NCBI RefSeq assembly: GCF_905171775.1
Contig: NC_053491.1
Location: 304,695,833 to 304,759,832 of the forward strand
DNA: 64,000 bases
From: Rana temporaria
Lineage: Eukaryota; Chordata; Amphibia; Anura; Ranidae
Direction: 5' to 3'
The notes under the pieces were generated by a model. It ran no database searches. It saw only the letters and a program-made list of their open reading frames with translations, and was not told the DNA's origin. Each line of letters opens with the position of its first letter. Within the stretch, counting starts at the first letter, position 1. Both the position numbers and the translations under genes were made by a program. Positions 59,691-64,000 of this stretch are shown one piece after another.

Positions 59691-60114
59691 TGACAGGGGG
59701 TGATCTGGGGGTGCTGGGGGGGTGATCGGGGGGGTTATGTGCCTATGTGTGCTGTGTCAGTGTGCTGTTGGTGCAACTCACAGTACTGACGTCTTCTCTC
59801 CTCTGGAATCGGACGAAAAGACCGCCAGAGGGGAGAAAACGTCACTTCCTCCCTGCCTGTGTTTACAGTTACACAGGCAGGGAGGGCTCAGGTGCAATCT
59901 CATTCGCCGAGGGAGATCGAGAGGGGACGGCTGGAAACCAATAGCCGCCCCCTCCTCCCGGACCTCCCGTACACCGTTCCCGGCCGTCGCATGTACCGGA
60001 GGGGGTCCCGATCGGACCCCCGAACCGAGGTAAGGCGGGGACGTACCTATACGCCCATGTGCCTGTACGTGCCATATTGTGGACGTATATGTACATGCGG
60101 TGGTCGGGAACTGG
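59691..60114. other. piggyBac right subterminal region
   Basis: GC-rich, with an inverted pair CTTCCTCCCTGCCTGTGT / ACACAGGCAGGGAGG at about 59845-59885. No ORF supported. Confidence 0.6.
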
Positions 60115-60148
60115 TTAAGTCTTTTCCTTTCTGTGTGTTTTGTTTTAG

Positions 60149-61441
60149 GGAAAAGCAAAATTTAAAAAACCACCACCTAGTAGGAAGTGTCCTTCTTGCA
60201 AGAACCCCCTTAGGGATTCCTGGCAGAAACCAATGTGCAGAAGCTGTATCAGGGATCTGGTTGAAGAAGAAACATCTCAACAATACAAAGAACTGTTCTC
60301 TTCTGTACAGGAACTTAAAAGTTCTTTGGGCTCAGTTAAACATTTACTGGTGACAAAACCAGTGGTTCATACTGAAGTTCAGCAATCACCACCTAGCCCT
60401 AAAGCTTCCTCCTCTAGATCAGAGAGGGCGGATTCAGGGGATGAAGGGAGTGGGACTAGTACTCTTCGCTCAGTCATGGATTCAGATGAAGAGGAAGAGG
60501 AAGAAGAAGGTAGAAGTTCTAGATACAAAGTCTCCCTAGATGAAGTGGACGATCTACTTTCTGCAATTTATACTACTCTTGAAATTCAGGAGGAAAAAAT
60601 TCAGCTATCTCTGCATGACAAAATGTATCAGGGGTTAGATGAATCTAAATCTAAAGTATTTCCAGTCCACAAGGTGGTATCTGATACTATCAGGAAGGAG
60701 TGGAAAGACCCTGAAAGGGGCCCCTGCTTTTCTAAAAATTTAAAGAAGAGATTCCCCTTCAATGAAGAAGATGCAGAAGTGTGGAATAAAAAACCTTGTG
60801 TTGACGCAGCTTTTTCCCAAGTTTCTCGCCGCACAGATCTAGCGTTTGAGGATATGGGTGTGCTTAAAGATTCCATGGATAAAAGAGCAGATTCTCTACT
60901 CAAGAAAGCATGGGACTCTACTTCACTCAGTTTGAAGCCAGCCATGGCCTCTACAGTGGTGGCAAGAAATTTGGAGTGTTGGGTAGAAAAACTTATGAGC
61001 CATATACAAGCAGGCACATCAAGGAAGGACTTACTAGAATCTTTTCCTTTGATTTTAAAATCAATTAGGTATATGGCTGACGCATCTGCAGAGTCAATCA
61101 AAATGGCAGCTAGGTCTTCCGCTTTGGTGAACTCAGCCAGACGAGCAGTCTGGCTTAAAACTTGGACAGGGGACACAGCCTCAAAAATCAAGCTTTGTGG
61201 TCTTCCCTTTTCAGGTGATTTATTATTTGGTCCAGATTTGGAAAAAGTTCTGGACAGAACAGCGGACAAAAAGAAGGCTTTCCCAGCCAAGAAGAAGCCA
61301 CCCTTTAGGAAAAATTTTCGTGGTCTTCAACAAACCTACAAAAAAGAGGAAAATAAGAAACGCTGGTTTCCCCAAAGGGGTAGAGGAAGAGGTGGAATTC
61401 TCTTTAAGTCCCCTCAGGACCAGCCCTCAAAGGACAAATGA
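60149..61441 (+). CDS. DIRS gag, exon 2 (430 codons)
   Basis: Structural protein of the DIRS element. After the acceptor at 60148 it begins GKAKFKKPPPSRK and has a zinc-ribbon-like CPSC...CRSC pair (about exon residues 15-31). A Ser-rich stretch and an acidic run (MDSDEEEEEEEG) follow, then the conserved DDLLSAIYTTLEIQE and LSLHDKMYQGL blocks, a helical middle (DMGVLKDSMDKRADSLLKKA), and a basic tail (KKKPPFRKNFRG, QRGRGRGG). With exon 1 the protein would be 450 residues. No stop or frameshift. The older relics at 7830-9144 and 10824-11690 share these blocks. It ends just before the RT frame. Confidence 0.85.
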   Translation, partial: GKAKFKKPPPSRKCPSCKNPLRDSWQKPMCRSCIRDLVEEETSQQYKELFSSVQELKSSLGSVKHLLVTKPVVHTEVQQSPPSPKASSSRSERADSGDEGSGTSTLRSVMDSDEEEEEEEGRSSRYKVSLDEVDDLLSAIYTTLEIQEEKIQLSLHDKMYQGLDESKSKVFPVHKVVSDTIRKEWKDPERGPCFSKNLKKRFPFNEEDAEVWNKKPCVDAAFSQVSRRTDLAFEDMGVLKDSMDKRADSLLKKAWDSTSLSLKPAMASTVVARNLECWVEKLMSHIQAGTSRKDLLESFPLILKSIRYMADASAESIKMAARSSALVNSARRAVWLKTWTGDTASKIKLCGLPFSGDLLFGPDLEKVLDRTADKKKAFPAKKKPPFRKNFRGLQQTYKKEENKKRWFPQRGRGRGGILFKSPQDQPSKDK

Positions 61442-61449
61442 CAGTCTAA

Positions 61450-62235
61450 CCCCTGTGGGGGGGGAGATTGTCCGCTTTCTTACCTCAGTGGAGTCTGTGG
61501 GTCAAAAGTCCCTTTGTAAAAAACATCATTGCACAGGGGTACAACTTGGAATTCGCAGATTGTCCACCTTCCAGATTTTATGTTACAGCCCTACCAAGGG
61601 ATCAGGAGAAAGCTTCCGCAATGATGACCCTGTTAAAGGATTTGATAGAACAGGAAGTTATTATCCAAGTCCCAAAACACCGGGAGGGAAAAGGGTTCTA
61701 CTCCCACATTTTTTTAGTGAGAAAACCCTCGGGAAAGTTTTGTTTGATCCTAAACCTAAAAATTCTGAACAAGGTAATAAGGTACAAACATTTTCGCATG
61801 GACACTATCCATACGATAACAAAACTACTAACACTAGGGTGCTTCATGGCATCTCTAGACTTAAGAGATGCTTATCTTCACATCCCAATAGCCCAGGCTT
61901 CCCAGAGATTTCTTCGGTTGGCAATCAACCTAGGGACTTCAACTTGGCACCTACAATTCAGGGCTCTACCATTCGGCCTATCGTCCTCCCCCAGGATATT
62001 CACGAAAGTGATGGCGGAAGCCTTGGAGCCTCTGAAACTGAGGGGGGTCTCGGTTGTTCCTTACTTGGACGATCTCCTGTTCTTTGCAGATTCAAGAGAA
62101 CAGTTGGTGACAGATCTTCAGATCTCTCAATCACATTTCAAAAGCCTCGGCTGGTTATGGAATCTAGAGAAGTCGAACCTAGACCCCTCACAGGAGACGA
62201 GATTCCTTGGTTACAACATCAACTCGGTCCTTCAG
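61450..62235 (+). pseudogene. DIRS reverse transcriptase region
   Basis: The frame is open from about 61450: GGRLSAFLPQWSLW, QGYNLEFADCPPSRF, KHREGKGFYSHIFLVRKPSG, MASLDLRDAYLHIPI, LPFGLSSSPRIFTKV, and the catalytic YLDDLLFF at about 62060. RNase H continues in the +1 frame after about 62235, so a single frameshift separates them. In DIRS elements RT and RNase H are normally one protein (established), hence the pseudogene call. It overlaps no gag codons but lies 9 bases after its stop. Confidence 0.88.
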
Positions 62236-63031
62236 AGTTTTTCTTCCCCGGGAAAAAATAGAGAAAATCAATTCCTCGATATGCCAGATCCAAACAAATC
62301 TAGCAGTATCAGTAAGGACAGCCATGGCAGTCTTAGGCCAGCTCACAGCTTCAATTCCTGCGGTACAGTGGGTGAGGATGCACTCCAGGCCTCTACAGAG
62401 AAATATCCTACAGGTCTGGTCCCATCAGGAGTCCCTGGAAAAACTTTTCAAGCCAACATCAAAAGTAAAAAGGTCCCTTTGGTGGTGGAGAGATCAGGCC
62501 AATCTATCAAAGGGTCTCTCGTGGGTCCTGCCCTTGGACAAGCGTTTGATGACAGACGCAAGTTCTTGGGGATGGGGGGCTCACCTGGACGGTCAGACCG
62601 CACAGGGGTCTTGGTCCAAAGGGGAGGCAAGGAGGTCATCAAATTGGCGGGAACTAAAAGCCATTTTGATGGGACTCCTGGCCTTCAAACAGCTACTAAA
62701 AGGTCATCATGTGCAAGTATTATCGGACAATACAACAGCAGTGGCCTATGTGACCAAACAGGGAGGGACCAGGAGTCAAGGTCTGATGGAACTTGCCAAC
62801 CAGCTATTATCTTGGGCGGAAATAAATTTAACTTCCTTGTCGGCAGTTCACTTAAAAGGGACTCAAAACTTACTAGCAGACCTACTGAGCAGGAGAAGAG
62901 TTGTAGAAGCAGAATGGAGCTTAAATCAACTTGAATGGAACTTAAATCAAGTGTTCAACTTGATCACAGAGAAGTGGGGTCTTCCTCAGGTGGACCTCTT
63001 TGCCAGTCAGCAGAATACCAAAGTCCAATAA
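62236..63031 (+). pseudogene. DIRS RNase H region
   Basis: REKIEKINSSICQIQTNL, then LMTDASSWGWGAHLDG (first catalytic Asp), NWRELKAILMGL (Glu) and VQVLSDNTTAVAYVTKQGG (second Asp), then HLKGTQNLLADLLSRR and WGLPQVDLFASQQNTKV. An in-frame TAA at 63029 interrupts the expected continuation (LFSLHRGDQALGIDALAHSW, 63032-63352). The frameshift before and the stop after make the pol region non-functional as it stands, though both are single changes. Confidence 0.85.
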
Positions 63032-63352
63032 TTATTTTCCCTACACAGAGGGGATCAGGCGTTGGGCATAGATGCTCTAGCCCATTCTTGGGATTACCAT
63101 CTGTGCTATGCGTTTCCCCCCTTTCCTCTAATTCCGCTGGTATTGAGGAAATTCAGGGAAGAGAAGACCAGCCTGATTCTAATTGCTCCCTTCTGGCCAA
63201 AAAGGCCTTGGTTTGCAACAGTGTTAAATCTAGCTGTAGAACCCCCGTGGAGACTTCCAGCCAGGAAGGACCTTCTAACGCAGGACTCAGTGTGTCACCC
63301 AGAAACAGACAGACTACATCTGTGCGCCTGGTTTCTGAAGAGGACATTCTAA
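63032..63352 (+). pseudogene. DIRS pol C-terminal linker
   Basis: Same frame as RNase H after its stop: FSLHRGDQALGIDALAHSW, PLIPLVLRKFREEK, LIAPFWPKRPWF. This conserved stretch follows RNase H in DIRS pol. Its end overlaps the recombinase frame. Confidence 0.7.
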
Positions 63353-64000
63353 AGGACAAGGGTTTATCTGACAAGGTAGTGAAAACCCTATTATCAAGTA
63401 GGAAGGAAGTAACCAGATCTATTTACAGGAAGGTCTGGAAAGTATTTAATTCTTGGTGTTCCGCCAAGGATTTCCAAGTCAAGAGCATAGTCTCGGTTCC
63501 AGAGTTTCTCCATGAGGGAATGGAGAAGGGTCTGGCAGCTAGTACGCTAAAAACGCAGGTAGCAGCCCTTTCTGTTTATTTTGAAAAGACGCTGTCTAGA
63601 GAACCGTTAATTTCCAGATTTTTCAGGGCACTATCAAGAAACAGACCAGTGACTCTTAAAAAATTTCCAAGTTGGGACTTATCAGTTGTCTTGCAAGGTC
63701 TAACGGGGGATCCGTTTGAACCTTTAGTAAATGTTTCTTTGAAAAATTTAGTTCTAAAAACAGTTTTTTTGGTGGCAATAACTTCAGCAAGGCGAGTTAG
63801 CGAGCTCCATCTAGCCATTACTGAACCTTTTTTAAGAATCTTTCCGGATCGAGTAGTTCTTCAGACAGATCCTGCTTTCCTTCCAAAGGTGGCATCAAAA
63901 TGTCATCGTTCACAGGAAATTGTTTTGCCCACTTTTTCTTCGAATCCTTCCAACGCTGGAGAAGAAGCGTTTCATTCTTTAGATGTGAAAAGGTGTCTTG
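63319..64000 (+). CDS. DIRS tyrosine recombinase, N-terminal part (cut by window)
   Basis: An open frame to the window edge: SVRLVSEEDILKDKGLSDK, RSIYRKVWKVFNSWC, GLAASTLKTQVAALSVYFEK, FPSWDLSVVLQGL, then KTVFLVAITSARRVSEL with the first catalytic Arg of the tyrosine recombinase fold. The His-x-x-Arg and Tyr motifs must lie beyond 64000. DIRS elements integrate circular DNA with this enzyme (established). No break in the visible 227 codons. The start codon is uncertain because the frame overlaps the pol linker. Confidence 0.85.

Larger units (their letters stand above)
50846..60114 (-). mobile_element. Large piggyBac transposon (9.27 kb)
   Basis: Flanked by TTAA (50842-50845 and 60115-60118). 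The ends read CCACTTAAGCCCCGGACC on the left and, inverted, CCAGTTCCCGACC on the right: a short imperfect terminal repeat. It contains one long gene, the transposase (58275-56308), plus about 7 kb of repeat-rich non-coding DNA: an inverted array of 381-bp units (51290-53930), a 490-bp tandem duplication (55137-55960) and 170-bp tandem repeats (58852-59690). It is unusually long for piggyBac, whose insect founder is about 2.5 kb. The inserted strand bias leaves DIRS gag splicing possible. Confidence 0.88.
50058..64000 (+). mobile_element. DIRS retrotransposon, nearly complete, right end outside window
   Basis: Plus-strand DIRS element: GC-rich leader (50058-50579), gag in two exons (50580-50639 and 60149-61441), RT (61450-about 62235), RNase H (about 62236-63031) and tyrosine recombinase (63319-64000, cut by the window). 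A 9.3-kb piggyBac sits in the gag intron. The left boundary is set where LINE I homology ends and is uncertain by some tens of bases. Confidence 0.8.

Noticed and set aside
60628..61290. 220-codon minus-strand frame
   Set aside because: Shadow of DIRS gag on the opposite strand.

Overview
This is intergenic DNA from a large, repeat-rich eukaryotic genome. I see no host gene, rRNA, tRNA or CRISPR array. The mix of families (L1-clade LINEs, DIRS elements with a tyrosine recombinase, a large piggyBac, Harbinger elements with a Myb-like partner gene, TTAA-flanked MITEs, long foldbacks, about 1.14-kb satellite-like tandem repeats) suggests an amphibian, most likely a frog. That assignment is inference from element content; no species-diagnostic gene is present.

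Layout. (1) 1-6481: a piggyBac transposase relic interrupted by two Harbinger elements. Copy A runs off the left edge. Copy B (2677-6381) is complete, with terminal inverted repeats and an ATA target duplication. (2) 6484-12310: two degraded DIRS relics, one on the minus strand (6484-9144) and one on the plus strand (about 10824-12310). A 525-bp TTAA-flanked MITE (9666-10190) and a 260-bp foldback (11705-11965) lie among them. (3) 12327-about 50057: a nest of insertions. LINE I (+) is split at 13948/49058 by LINE II (-), shown by matching 15-bp duplications. LINE II is split at 19811/47675 by a long foldback flanked by 14-bp direct repeats. The foldback is split at 22039/46933 by a tandem array of about 15 units of 1.14 kb. 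The array holds an apparently intact 6.0-kb L1-type LINE III (22272-28314, 16-bp duplication) and a 530-bp TAA-flanked MITE (29940-30469). (4) About 50058-64000: a nearly complete DIRS element (+), running off the right edge. Its gag intron holds a 9.3-kb piggyBac element (50846-60114) with an uninterrupted 655-residue transposase on the minus strand.

How the parts relate. The coding capacity is transposon machinery: Harbinger DDE transposase plus Myb-like protein; L1 ORF1p and the endonuclease/reverse transcriptase ORF2p; piggyBac DDD transposase; DIRS gag, RT-RNase H and tyrosine recombinase. Only LINE III ORF1/ORF2, the piggyBac transposase and DIRS gag read through without breaks. The order of events can be read from the nesting: LINE I, then LINE II, then foldback, then array, then LINE III and the small MITE.

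The most interesting object is the array at 22040-46932. On the minus strand each unit ends in an 8-bp-stem hairpin followed by CTAG, as Helitron-like rolling-circle transposons do. The array as a whole sits exactly between A and T of a site whose unoccupied version is preserved in the opposite arm of the foldback (20660/20661). A 53-bp hairpin minisatellite has expanded to varying copy number at several unit junctions.
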